Below are positions 17,657 through 25,320 of a DNA stretch of 64,000 bases, piece after piece; within the stretch, counting starts at the first letter, position 1, and each line of letters opens with the position of its first letter. The notes under the pieces are model-generated. The model was not told the DNA's origin, did no database searches, and worked only from the letters and a program-made list of their open reading frames with translations. This DNA is from Chloroflexota bacterium (GTDB lineage: Bacteria; Chloroflexota; Anaerolineae; Anaerolineales; Villigracilaceae), in contig JAIOOU010000007.1 in NCBI GenBank assembly GCA_021414245.1, positions 186,001 to 250,000 on the forward strand, written 5' to 3'. The translations under genes were made by a program, and so were the position numbers.

Positions 17657-18811
17657 TTATACCACATTGTACTCTTGAATCTGGCGCCCTTCCTCGAAGC
17701 GTTTCAGGTCAAGCATGGACACGTCCAGGCTTGAGAATTTTCCGTCCAGCATGTATTCGCTCATGAGTTTTCCGGAGACCGGTCCGTGCATGAAGCCGTG
17801 CCCGGAGAACCCCGTGCACACAAAAAAACCATTGACTTCCGTCCCGCCATAGATCGGGTGGGCATCCGGAGTCACCTCGTACAATCCGGCCCAGTGCGAA
17901 GCGCGCTGGGCCTTCTCCACCAAAGGCATTCTCTGGATGGCGGCCTCCAGGTTTATTAATTCAAAATTTTCGTCCACGCTTTGCACGAAACCGGGCTTTT
18001 CCTCCTGGTTGCTCATGCCGATCAGCAGTCCCTCGCCCTCGCGGTGAAAATAGAGCGAGCGCGCAAAATCGATGACGAATGGAAAATCAGCCGGGACTTC
18101 CTTCAATGGGCTGGTGGTGAACATCTGTCTGCGCAGGGGGATGACCGGGATGTGGACGCCGGCCATTTGTCCGATCTGACCCGACCAGGGTCCCGCCGCG
18201 TTCAGGATCATGCGCGTCTCGACCGGCCCCTGGCTGGTTTGCACACCTGCGACCCGTCCGCCCTTTAAGTCGACTCCCGTCACTTCCACATCTGTAAAGA
18301 CCTGCACGCCCGATTTTTGCGCCGCGCTGACATACCCCATCACGACACTGTTCGGGTCGACTGTGCCATCTTTTTGATTAAAGGTCCCGCACAGGGCGTC
18401 CTTGAAATTCATGAATGGCAGCCTCCTGCGGACTTCCTCTGCGCTGAGAAGCTGTGTGGGTACGCCGAGACTGTTTTGCAGTTCCACATTGTGTTTGAAA
18501 ATGGCGGCATCCTTTTCGTTTGTCGCCACGAGCAGGTATCCGCATTGACGATAGTTGATATCCTGCCCGATCTCGTGATTGAAGCGTTCGAGCATTGGAA
18601 GGCTTTCCTGGGAGAGTCGGATATTGATCGATGTGGAGAATTGATATCGCACCCCGCCGGCGCATCTCCCGGTCGCGCCCTGGCCGAGGAAATGTTCCTT
18701 TTCAAGCAGGACGATGTTTTTCACACCGTGTCTGGCGAGGTGGTAGGCGGCGCTGGCGCCCATGACGCCTCCGCCAATGATGATAATTTCCGCACGAGTA
18801 GGTAAATTCAT
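17657..18811 (-). CDS. FAD-dependent oxidoreductase (DAO family, sarcosine oxidase beta-like)
   Basis: 384 residues of the D-amino-acid oxidase/sarcosine oxidase family. The FAD Rossmann motif is IIIIGGGVMGASAAYHLA near the N-terminus, followed by VLLEKEHFLGQGATGRCAGG, and a C-terminal GLYEVTPDAHPIYGG and CTGFSGHGFMHGP. It should oxidise a secondary or primary amine (sarcosine, glycine, proline or a relative) to the imine; the substrate is not resolved. No heterotetrameric sarcosine oxidase partner is nearby. It lies 20 bp upstream of cinA and downstream of the liv terminator. Confidence 0.87.
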   Translation of the reverse strand: MNLPTRAEIIIIGGGVMGASAAYHLARHGVKNIVLLEKEHFLGQGATGRCAGGVRYQFSTSINIRLSQESLPMLERFNHEIGQDINYRQCGYLLVATNEKDAAIFKHNVELQNSLGVPTQLLSAEEVRRRLPFMNFKDALCGTFNQKDGTVDPNSVVMGYVSAAQKSGVQVFTDVEVTGVDLKGGRVAGVQTSQGPVETRMILNAAGPWSGQIGQMAGVHIPVIPLRRQMFTTSPLKEVPADFPFVIDFARSLYFHREGEGLLIGMSNQEEKPGFVQSVDENFELINLEAAIQRMPLVEKAQRASHWAGLYEVTPDAHPIYGGTEVNGFFVCTGFSGHGFMHGPVSGKLMSEYMLDGKFSSLDVSMLDLKRFEEGRQIQEYNVV

Positions 18812-18820
18812 AGGAGTTTA

Positions 18821-18864
18821 TCAAAAACCCGTTTTCACGCCTGCGGCGGAAAACGGGTTTTTGA
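18821..18864 (-). terminator. Terminator after the liv operon
   Basis: A perfect 16-bp inverted repeat (18821-18836 with 18849-18864) around a 12-nt loop. Read leftwards the second arm ends in a run of T inside the stem. It sits between the livF stop (18889) and the FAD oxidoreductase start (18811), so it probably ends the liv transcript. Confidence 0.75.
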
Positions 18865-18888
18865 TTGAAGGTTCCGGATTTTTGTTCT

Positions 18889-19596
18889 TTATTCCACGCC
18901 GAGATACGTCTTTTGAACCATGTCATTCTTCATCAGTTTGTCGGCCTGGTCTGCCAGCACAACTTCGCCGGTCTGCAGCACGTATCCGCGGTCGGCGATG
19001 GAGAGCGCCATGAGCGCGTTCTGTTCCACCAGCAAAATGGTGGTGCCCTCCTCGTTCAGCTTTTTGATGATCTCGAAGATCAATTCAACCAACAGAGGGG
19101 CAAGTCCCATGGAGGGTTCGTCCAACAGCAGGATCTTGGGCTTGGCCATCAAAGCCCGGCCCATGGCCAGCATTTGCTGTTCGCCGCCTGAGAGGGTCCC
19201 GCCCTTTTGACCAATGCGTTCCTTCAAACGGGGGAAGAGTGTGAAGACGTGATCCAGATCATCCTTGAGGGAGGTCAGGTCTTTGCGCACATAGGCGCCC
19301 ATTTCCAGGTTCTCCATCACGGTCATGCGTGGGAAGATCATGCGGCCTTCCGGGCTTTGTGCGACACCCAGCGCCGAGATTTCATGGGCGGGCAGTTTGT
19401 GAAGTTCGGTTCCGTTGAAAACAACAGAACCGGATTTGGGTTTATTCAACCCCTGGATGGTGCGCAGGGTGGTGCTTTTGCCTGCGCCGTTCGAGCCGAT
19501 CAGGGTGACGATCTCGCCGTCTCCCACCGTGAGGGAAATACCTTTTAGGGCGTGGATATTGCCGTAGTAAGTATGGACATCTTTTAATTCAAGCAT
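18889..19596 (-). CDS. livF: Branched-chain amino acid ABC transporter ATP-binding protein LivF
   Basis: 235 residues, the usual LivF length. Walker A is GSNGAGKST, signature LSGGEQQ, Walker B ILLLDEPSMGLAP and the H-loop position is Gln in LLVEQN, which is typical of LivF. It pairs with LivG on the cytoplasmic face to drive uptake through LivHM. It is the last gene of the operon, 15 bp after livG, and is followed by a strong hairpin terminator. Confidence 0.96.
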   Translation of the reverse strand: MLELKDVHTYYGNIHALKGISLTVGDGEIVTLIGSNGAGKSTTLRTIQGLNKPKSGSVVFNGTELHKLPAHEISALGVAQSPEGRMIFPRMTVMENLEMGAYVRKDLTSLKDDLDHVFTLFPRLKERIGQKGGTLSGGEQQMLAMGRALMAKPKILLLDEPSMGLAPLLVELIFEIIKKLNEEGTTILLVEQNALMALSIADRGYVLQTGEVVLADQADKLMKNDMVQKTYLGVE

Positions 19597-19611
19597 CTTG
19601 TTCCTCGCCTC

Positions 19612-20388
19612 TTATTTGGTGGATGTTCCCTTGCCCAGATATGCTTCGATCACGCGTTCGTTCTTTTGAACCTCGGAGGGGGAGCCTTCCGCGATCTTCT
19701 CACCGTAATCCAGGACCGAGACGCGGTCCGAAATGGCCATGACCACGCGCATGTGATGTTCGATCAGCAGGATGGTCAGGTCGAGTTCCTTGCGCAGGCG
19801 CTGAATGAAATTGGTCAGGTCAATGGTTTCGTTCGGATTCATGCCGGCCGTGGGTTCATCCAGAAGCAAAAGCTTGGGCTTGGATGCGAGGGCGCGGGCG
19901 ATTTCAAGCCGGCGCTGCAAACCGTAAGACAGGTTCTTTGCAGTTACTTCGGCATCGTCGCGGCGCAGGCCCACATATTCGAGCATGTCCAGCGCACGGG
20001 CACGGGCTTCCGCCTCTTCCTTCATCGTGGCGCGGGTGTGAAAGATCTGGCCGATCAGATTTGAGGTCAGACGGCAATGCTGGCCGACCAGCACATTTTC
20101 GATCGCTGACATGTTTGCGAACAGACGGATGTTTTGAAATGTGCGTGCAATACCGAGAGTAGTGATGTCATATGGATGCAGACCGAAAAGATCCTTTCCA
20201 TCGAATTTCATGTCGCCGCTGGTCGGTGTGTATACACGGGTGATCGTGTTGAAGAAGGTGGTCTTTCCCGCACCATTGGGGCCGATCACGCTCGCGATCA
20301 TGCCCTTTTCAATGTTGAAGTCCACTTTATTCACTGCGGTCAAGCCGCCGAAGGTCATCGTAATAGCTTTGGCTTCGAAGAGAGTCAT
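19612..20388 (-). CDS. livG: Branched-chain amino acid ABC transporter ATP-binding protein LivG
   Basis: 258 residues. Walker A is GPNGAGKTTFFN, the LivG-specific stretch GIARTFQNIRLF follows, and the signature region is NLSYGLQRRLEIARAL (LSYG in place of LSGG, normal for LivG). Walker B is LLLLDEPTAGMNP, with IEHHM as H-loop. It partners LivF. Nine bp separate it from the livM stop, and AGGAGG stands in front of its ATG. Confidence 0.96.
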   Translation of the reverse strand: MTLFEAKAITMTFGGLTAVNKVDFNIEKGMIASVIGPNGAGKTTFFNTITRVYTPTSGDMKFDGKDLFGLHPYDITTLGIARTFQNIRLFANMSAIENVLVGQHCRLTSNLIGQIFHTRATMKEEAEARARALDMLEYVGLRRDDAEVTAKNLSYGLQRRLEIARALASKPKLLLLDEPTAGMNPNETIDLTNFIQRLRKELDLTILLIEHHMRVVMAISDRVSVLDYGEKIAEGSPSEVQKNERVIEAYLGKGTSTK

Positions 20389-20397
20389 GTCGGCCTC

Positions 20398-21972
20398 CTA
20401 CCCTTTTTTCGCTTTGTTGGTTTTGGGAGTTTCGGCTTCGACGACGGGAGTCTCGTCCGGGTGCAGTTCGGCACGGACCTGCGCATTGGGCAGCAGGCCT
20501 TCCGGCCGGACGGCCATCATGATCACAAGGGTCAGGCCGAACAGGAGGAAACGGTACAGAATCGGATTCGCGTTGTCCTTTACAGCCAATTGCATAACCG
20601 GATCGCTGATCGAGGGAAGCACTGTGTGGGTCAACAGGGAGGCCAGGAAATCCTTGAGCGCAGGCAGGAACAGGCGGTCGGCGGTCATGATGACCAGGCC
20701 GCCCACGATTACGCCATTGATGTTGCCAATACCGCCCAGGATCACTACACACAGGATGATGATCGATGCACTGAAGTCGAACACGCTCGGGAAAATGCCT
20801 GCAATATAAGAGGCGTAGAACGCACCGGCAAAGCCGGAGAATGTCGCGCCCATGGCAAAGGCGGCCAGTTTTGTTCGGACTGGATTGATTCCCATCTGGG
20901 CAGCGGCGAGCTCATCCTCGCGAATCGCCATCCAGGCCCGGCCAAGGCGGCTGTCACGCAGACGGCGAATGATGAATACCGAGAGCAGAATGATCGCGAT
21001 GATCAGGAAGTACCATGGGATGGGATTGCTGGATTGAAATTCATAATTGATGAAAGGAATGACCGGACGTCCGATGGGACTGATGCCTTTTTCGCCGGCT
21101 GTCAGATCTTCATGCTCTATGAGGGTGATGCAAGCCATTGTGGTTTTGGCGCCGAATAATTTGAACAGTCCAGGCAGGATCCAGCAGGTGAGCGGTTCCT
21201 TGATGGTGACATCGATCAGGTTTTTGAAGAGCACCGGAACGATCTCGCCAAATCCAAGGGTAACGATCGCGAGATAGTCACCGCGCAGGGGCAGTGTTGG
21301 GGCACCCAGCATAAATCCCCAGATGGCGGCCATTCCTGCGGCGATCCAGATCACCAGCCAAAAATTCATAAAAATACCGTGCTGGGGCGAGGAGAGAATG
21401 CCGGTGGTATATGCGCCGATCGCAAAGAAGGCTGCATATCCGAGGTCAAGCAGGCCTGCATAACCAACCACGATATTAAGTCCCAAGCCGAGGATGACAA
21501 AGATCAGGGCAAAAATGATCTGGGCCGTCCAGCGCAGAGCGGTGAGTTTGTCTACAAAAGGGAAGGCAATAATGAGCAGACCTAGAAGGATCATTTTCCA
21601 TCGCTGCTCCTGTTTTTCAGGAAGTCCATGCAGGGAAGCCAGCAAGGTGGTGAACAGTACGGTGCCGAGGAACGCGATCAAATTGGCGTTGATGACGATC
21701 TTCTCCACGGCGGGACGTTTTCCGATTGCCTCCTGGACGAAATTATTCTGATATAGGCTGAGAAGTACCAGTATCGCACCTGCCACCAGCGCTGTGGGCA
21801 GGACGGATTTTGCAATTTCAAGGGGATTCTTGCGCTCCAATTTGCCGCTCAGTCCCATTCCAAGCCCAACCCCCATCAAGCTGCCGATCACAGCAACCGA
21901 CCAGCCTCCAAAAAGAAAGGTGAGCAGTCCGCCAATAATGCCGAAGGTGATACCGGATCTGATATTTTTCAT
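20398..21972 (-). CDS. livM: Branched-chain amino acid ABC transporter permease LivM (extended)
   Basis: 524 residues, against roughly 300-420 for most LivM. The C-terminal two thirds is a standard permease: ILGLGLNIVVGYAGLLDLGY, FAIGAYTTG, and the LivM coupling-helix region SRLGRAWMAIREDELAA. The first 170 or so residues add four to five hydrophobic segments, and a soluble stretch of about 60 residues (GLFKLFGAKTT to NYEFQSSNP) interrupts the core. The start at ATG 21972 follows GAGGTG; the frame stays open further upstream but that part overlaps livH and lacks a start site. Confidence 0.92.
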   Translation of the reverse strand: MKNIRSGITFGIIGGLLTFLFGGWSVAVIGSLMGVGLGMGLSGKLERKNPLEIAKSVLPTALVAGAILVLLSLYQNNFVQEAIGKRPAVEKIVINANLIAFLGTVLFTTLLASLHGLPEKQEQRWKMILLGLLIIAFPFVDKLTALRWTAQIIFALIFVILGLGLNIVVGYAGLLDLGYAAFFAIGAYTTGILSSPQHGIFMNFWLVIWIAAGMAAIWGFMLGAPTLPLRGDYLAIVTLGFGEIVPVLFKNLIDVTIKEPLTCWILPGLFKLFGAKTTMACITLIEHEDLTAGEKGISPIGRPVIPFINYEFQSSNPIPWYFLIIAIILLSVFIIRRLRDSRLGRAWMAIREDELAAAQMGINPVRTKLAAFAMGATFSGFAGAFYASYIAGIFPSVFDFSASIIILCVVILGGIGNINGVIVGGLVIMTADRLFLPALKDFLASLLTHTVLPSISDPVMQLAVKDNANPILYRFLLFGLTLVIMMAVRPEGLLPNAQVRAELHPDETPVVEAETPKTNKAKKG

Positions 21973-21982
21973 GAGAACACCT

Positions 21983-23098
21983 CTAGGCTTTTTGGCCCGT
22001 CTGTTCACCGAGCAAACCGGTGGGACGGAAAAGCAGGATAAGAACCAGGGTTGCGAATACAAGTGCATTGGTCCAGCGGGCATTTAAGTAGCCGTCACTG
22101 AAGGAAGCCAGTAACCCGATCAGGAATCCGCCCAGCATGCCCCCGGCAATATTGCCAATTCCGCCGAGGACGGCGGCTGTGAAGGATTGCAGGCCGGCGC
22201 GGAAACCCATGAACCACCAGGCTGTATTGTTGTATAAGCCGGCCATTAATCCGGCCGCGCCTGCAAGACCACCGCCAATCAGGAAGGTGGCTGTGATGAC
22301 CCAGTCAATATCAATTCCGAGCATTTTGGCTGCATCGCGATTTTGCGCCGTGGCACGCATGGCCTTGCCAAGCCGGGTCCGTTGGACAAACAGATACAGT
22401 CCAACCATCAAAACCACGGCAAGAACAATAACCATTACATCTTTAATTGTGAGCCGCAGGGCAATTCCGGTTGATGCGAGAAGATTAACATCCCAGCCGA
22501 GGCTTGTAAAAAGGATACCAAGCATGTCTGGAAAGGATTTTTGAGAAGCGCCGCCGGTCGTTCCGAAGGAGGGCACAAGCCAGGCTTGGGCGGCCCACAT
22601 GAGGCCGATATTTTCGATGATAAAAGACATGCCGATCGCGGAAATCAATGGAGCCAGCCGCGGGGCATTGCGCAGCCGCCGATAAGCGAGCCGTTCAATG
22701 GTCGCGTTGAGAACCGCGCAAAAAACGATGGCGACAATGAGCGCCAGGATAAGTCCGAAAACGATCTTGGCCGGGTCCTTACTTTCCAGGGTGCCGGTCA
22801 GTGAAAGCACTGTCAGGGATGTGAATACGCCGATCATGTACACATCGCCGTGTGCAAAATTGATCAACTCGATAATGCCATACACCATTGTATATCCCAG
22901 GGCAATGATGGCAATGATCGCGCCGTTGGAGATGCCGATGATCAGAAATTGAACCAACTGAAGCGGATTTGACTTGATGGAGGCATAAACAGCCGGAACG
23001 TCCAGGCCGACGATCGGCCCGATGAGGAAAACGATATAAAGGACAAGCGTGGCGATAGCGAATCGCCTCAGGTTAAATTTTTTCCTGGTGGTTTCCAT
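21983..23098 (-). CDS. livH: Branched-chain amino acid ABC transporter permease LivH
   Basis: 371 residues. The LivH core is clear: ISNGAIIAIIALGYTMVYGI, ELINFAHGDVYMIG, RNAPRLAPLISAIGMSF and LGKAMRATAQNRDAAKMLGI (coupling helix), ending with GGIGNIAGGMLGGFLIGL. About 45 residues with a first membrane helix precede the core. It forms the membrane channel with LivM. The stop lies 10 bp before the livM start; upstream, a GC-rich hairpin separates it from livK. Confidence 0.95.
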   Translation of the reverse strand: METTRKKFNLRRFAIATLVLYIVFLIGPIVGLDVPAVYASIKSNPLQLVQFLIIGISNGAIIAIIALGYTMVYGIIELINFAHGDVYMIGVFTSLTVLSLTGTLESKDPAKIVFGLILALIVAIVFCAVLNATIERLAYRRLRNAPRLAPLISAIGMSFIIENIGLMWAAQAWLVPSFGTTGGASQKSFPDMLGILFTSLGWDVNLLASTGIALRLTIKDVMVIVLAVVLMVGLYLFVQRTRLGKAMRATAQNRDAAKMLGIDIDWVITATFLIGGGLAGAAGLMAGLYNNTAWWFMGFRAGLQSFTAAVLGGIGNIAGGMLGGFLIGLLASFSDGYLNARWTNALVFATLVLILLFRPTGLLGEQTGQKA

Positions 23099-23132
23099 GG
23101 TTCTTCCCTTTGCCTACCTGTCTGAAAAGGAT

Positions 23133-23160
23133 GGGGGGCGGCATGAAATTGCCGCCCCCC
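23133..23160 (-). promoter_or_regulatory. GC-rich intercistronic hairpin between livK and livH
   Basis: A perfect 10-bp stem of almost only G and C (23133-23142 with 23151-23160) and an 8-nt loop, 16 bp after the livK stop. Read leftwards it is followed by ATCCTTTTC, only a weak U-tract. This is the usual place for a partial terminator or 3'-end stabiliser that raises binding-protein mRNA over permease mRNA. Confidence 0.65.
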
Positions 23161-23175
23161 GAACTTACGAGAGAC

Positions 23176-24489
23176 TTATTTGAAGGTGCCGACGGAAACG
23201 TACGCACCATCTTTGACCTGATAGAAAGTCATATCGGTCAGGCTGGTGTCACCGTTTGCATCGAAGGACCAGGTGCCAAGGGCGCCGTCAAAATCTTTGA
23301 TGGCGAACACGGCGCTGTTGATCGCGGCGCGGTCCGTGGGATCGCCACCGGCTGCGCAAACGTCTTCGATCGCCTTGAGGGCGACGCTCATGGTCTCATA
23401 GCCGTATACGGAGTAGGGCTCGGTCAAGGGACCAAACTTGGCTTCGTAATCGGTCTTGAATTGCTTGCCAGTAGCGGGAAGTTCCTCGAAAGGAACACCG
23501 GCGACGGAGGCGTAAACGCCAGCGGCCACGTCGGCGCCAGCGCCGTCAATGAAGGCCTGGGTCTGAATACCATCGGGGCCAACGAATTTAACACCTTCGT
23601 TGTCGCCCATGATTGCAACTTTGTCCTTCAAGAGCTGGGAGGCATTGTTGTCTACGACCATGCCAACATAGATGGCATCCGGAGCGGCGCCGCCATTGCT
23701 GGTGGAGATCTTGGTCATGAGGGCCTTGTAATCAGCGGCCTTGGGATCAATACCTTCGTGACCCACAACGGTCAAACCAATTTCCTTGGCGGTGGCTTCG
23801 AACACATCGGCGATGCCCTTGCCGTACAGTTCCTGATCGTCAAGGATGTATACGGTGGTGGCGCCAAGGGATTTCACGAAGTTGGCGGCAACCTTGCCCT
23901 GGATATCGTCAGCAGCGACTACGCGGCTGTAGTTGCGGATACCGGACGGATAGTAGGAATCGGTCACGCCGGGGAGATCCTTGTCCGCCTTGGTTAAACC
24001 AGGATTGGTGTTGGCGGGGGAGATCATGGTCAGGGGGCCGGCGGCGTTCAAAATCGGAATGGACAGCTTGGCTGCGCCGGAGTTGAAGGTGCCGAGATAG
24101 GCAACGATTGAGGAATCGGCTGCGGCTTTGTTGGCGTTTTCAGTTTCGACAGCGGGATCCCACTTGCCGAGAGCGGCAGAGGCATCATCCCAGGCTTCGT
24201 ATTCGATGTCATAAGCACCACCGCAGGCCTTATAGTTGGCCTGTTCGAGGCGCAGCTGCATGGCGTTCACAATGGTCTGAGTCTGGGTGAGGGAGGAACC
24301 AGTCATGGGGAGGCTGGAGACGATCTTGAGGGTGCCCATCGAAGCAACAGGAGCTTCGGTACCGGCGGCGGGAGCCTCGGTCATTGCGGGTTCTTCTGTC
24401 ATGGCTTCGGTCGCGGGGGTTCCGCAGGCGGCGAGCATCATGCTGGCGAGAACCAACACGGATAATAAAGCGAGCAAACGCTTGTTCAT
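23176..24489 (-). CDS. livK: Branched-chain amino acid ABC transporter substrate-binding lipoprotein
   Basis: 437 residues. The signal peptide ends in a lipobox (MMLAACGTP), so the protein is anchored outside by lipid. A short Thr/Glu/Ala/Pro linker follows, then a periplasmic-binding-protein type I fold (LKIVSSLPMTGSS, AAVAYLG-like ADSSIVAYLGTF, TVYILDDQELYGKGIAD, PDAIYVGMVVDN). It should bind Leu/Ile/Val or a related amino acid and feed LivHM. The start at ATG 24489 sits behind GGAGGAG; an open frame 22 codons longer lacks a start site. First gene of the operon with a 5' leader of about 210 nt. Confidence 0.94.
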   Translation of the reverse strand: MNKRLLALLSVLVLASMMLAACGTPATEAMTEEPAMTEAPAAGTEAPVASMGTLKIVSSLPMTGSSLTQTQTIVNAMQLRLEQANYKACGGAYDIEYEAWDDASAALGKWDPAVETENANKAAADSSIVAYLGTFNSGAAKLSIPILNAAGPLTMISPANTNPGLTKADKDLPGVTDSYYPSGIRNYSRVVAADDIQGKVAANFVKSLGATTVYILDDQELYGKGIADVFEATAKEIGLTVVGHEGIDPKAADYKALMTKISTSNGGAAPDAIYVGMVVDNNASQLLKDKVAIMGDNEGVKFVGPDGIQTQAFIDGAGADVAAGVYASVAGVPFEELPATGKQFKTDYEAKFGPLTEPYSVYGYETMSVALKAIEDVCAAGGDPTDRAAINSAVFAIKDFDGALGTWSFDANGDTSLTDMTFYQVKDGAYVSVGTFK

Positions 24490-24514
24490 TTTTCTTACTC
24501 CTCCAAAATTTATA

Positions 24515-24580
24515 TTAGGTGAATTCAACGTCCCGCGATGCGGGTATATAACCACCAGCAGACAATGCTTGCAATGTCAG
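24515..24580 (-). other. Possible leader-peptide ORF upstream of livK
   Basis: Leftwards, AAGGAGGTGA (24592-24583), a full match to the anti-Shine-Dalgarno, is followed by CTG (24580) or TTG (24574) and an open frame of about 20 codons (LQALSAGGYIPASRDVEFT) ending in TAA 24515-24517, 25 bp before the livK start. There is no ATG, so translation would need a rare start. It could instead be a relic or a decoy ribosome site. Confidence 0.3.
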
Positions 24581-24618
24581 CCTCACCTCCTTTTGGTCTG
24601 GATATTTGTATTTATAAA

Positions 24619-24660
24619 TAAAGCCTGAAAACCCCGTTAAGATGGGTTTTCGAGGCTTTA
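24619..24660 (-). promoter_or_regulatory. Terminator-like hairpin in the livK leader
   Basis: Two stacked stems, 24619-24626 with 24653-24660 (8 bp) and 24628-24634 with 24644-24650 (7 bp), form one long hairpin. Read leftwards it ends in GCTTTATTTATAAAT, a moderate U-rich tail. It lies between the promoter and livK and could end or slow transcription; no known riboswitch consensus was recognised. Confidence 0.5.
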
Positions 24661-24706
24661 CTCTAAACCACTAAATAGAAGAGCCTTTCATTTTTATTAA
24701 GTGGTA

Positions 24707-24735
24707 ATAATAAGGCGATTTTTGTTCTAGGTCAA
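24707..24735 (-). promoter_or_regulatory. Promoter of the liv operon
   Basis: Leftwards, -35 TTGACC (24735-24730), a 17-nt spacer and -10 TATTAT (24712-24707), a good sigma-70-type match. Transcription would start near 24700, leaving a leader of about 210 nt before livK. Confidence 0.7.
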
Positions 24736-24768
24736 GTGCTGTGTCTAGACTATTATGTGATTTCGAGC

Positions 24769-25260
24769 TTATTTTTTGTCGTTTGGCTTGTAAAGAAGCT
24801 GTTCCCGGATGCGAAGATCAGTATTGCGGATTTTCATGGCCAGGTCTGCGGCAAGGTTGTACATGAGGCGATAACCTAGTTGAGGATAGGTTTCACAAAG
24901 CATGATCAACTTATCCCTTTGAATGACCAGCAGGCGGGTGTCCTTTTGAGCCGCGCGGGCGGAGGCGGATCGAAGCCCCTCATCCACCAGGGCCACCTCG
25001 CCGAAGGATTGCCCCCTGCGCAGCCGTGCCACAGCAGTTTCCTTCTTCTCCGCATCCTGGGCTGTGCCGCGATTGATCAAAATATCCACTTCACCCTGTG
25101 CGATCACATAGAGTTCCTTGCTGCCGCTGTTCTCCTGAAAGATGACCTCGTCAGCATTGAAGGTGACCTCCTGACAAAGATTGCCGACAAGTTCCAACTG
25201 GGTTGGCGTGAATTGATAAAAGATATCACTTTGTTTTAAAAAATTAACCAGACTGTTCAT
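24769..25260 (-). CDS. Cyclic nucleotide-binding domain protein
   Basis: 163 residues, almost entirely one CRP-type cNMP-binding beta-roll (about 8-130): DIFYQFTPTQLELVG, FQENSGSKELYVIAQGEVDIL and the phosphate-binding cassette GQSFGEVALVDEGLRSASARA. A C-terminal helix follows. There is no helix-turn-helix or enzyme domain, so it probably acts as a stand-alone sensor or binds partner proteins. Start at ATG 25260 with AAAGGA upstream and an extended -10 (TGCTACACT, 25290-25282). It is read separately from livK, whose promoter lies just beyond its stop. Confidence 0.85.
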   Translation of the reverse strand: MNSLVNFLKQSDIFYQFTPTQLELVGNLCQEVTFNADEVIFQENSGSKELYVIAQGEVDILINRGTAQDAEKKETAVARLRRGQSFGEVALVDEGLRSASARAAQKDTRLLVIQRDKLIMLCETYPQLGYRLMYNLAADLAMKIRNTDLRIREQLLYKPNDKK

Positions 25261-25281
25261 GCTCTTCAGGTCCTTTTTGAA

Positions 25282-25290
25282 AGTGTAGCA
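25282..25290 (-). promoter_or_regulatory. Extended -10 promoter of the cNMP-binding gene
   Basis: Leftwards TGCTACACT: hexamer TACACT at 25287-25282 preceded by TGC. It lies 21 bases upstream of ATG 25260, leaving a short leader with AAAGGA. No clear -35 box was found. Confidence 0.45.
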
Positions 25291-25320
25291 TACTCGTGGA
25301 CGATGTGCAACGAATCATTT

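Noticed and set aside
20134-21159. Long open frame (341 codons) on the plus strand opposite livM/livG
   Set aside because: It is antisense to clearly conserved liv genes, has no start site, and its translation shows only low-complexity His/Gly/Asp-rich sequence typical of shadow frames.
23110-23997. 295-codon open frame opposite livK
   Set aside because: Begins inside the intercistronic hairpin and mirrors the binding-protein gene; no supporting motif.
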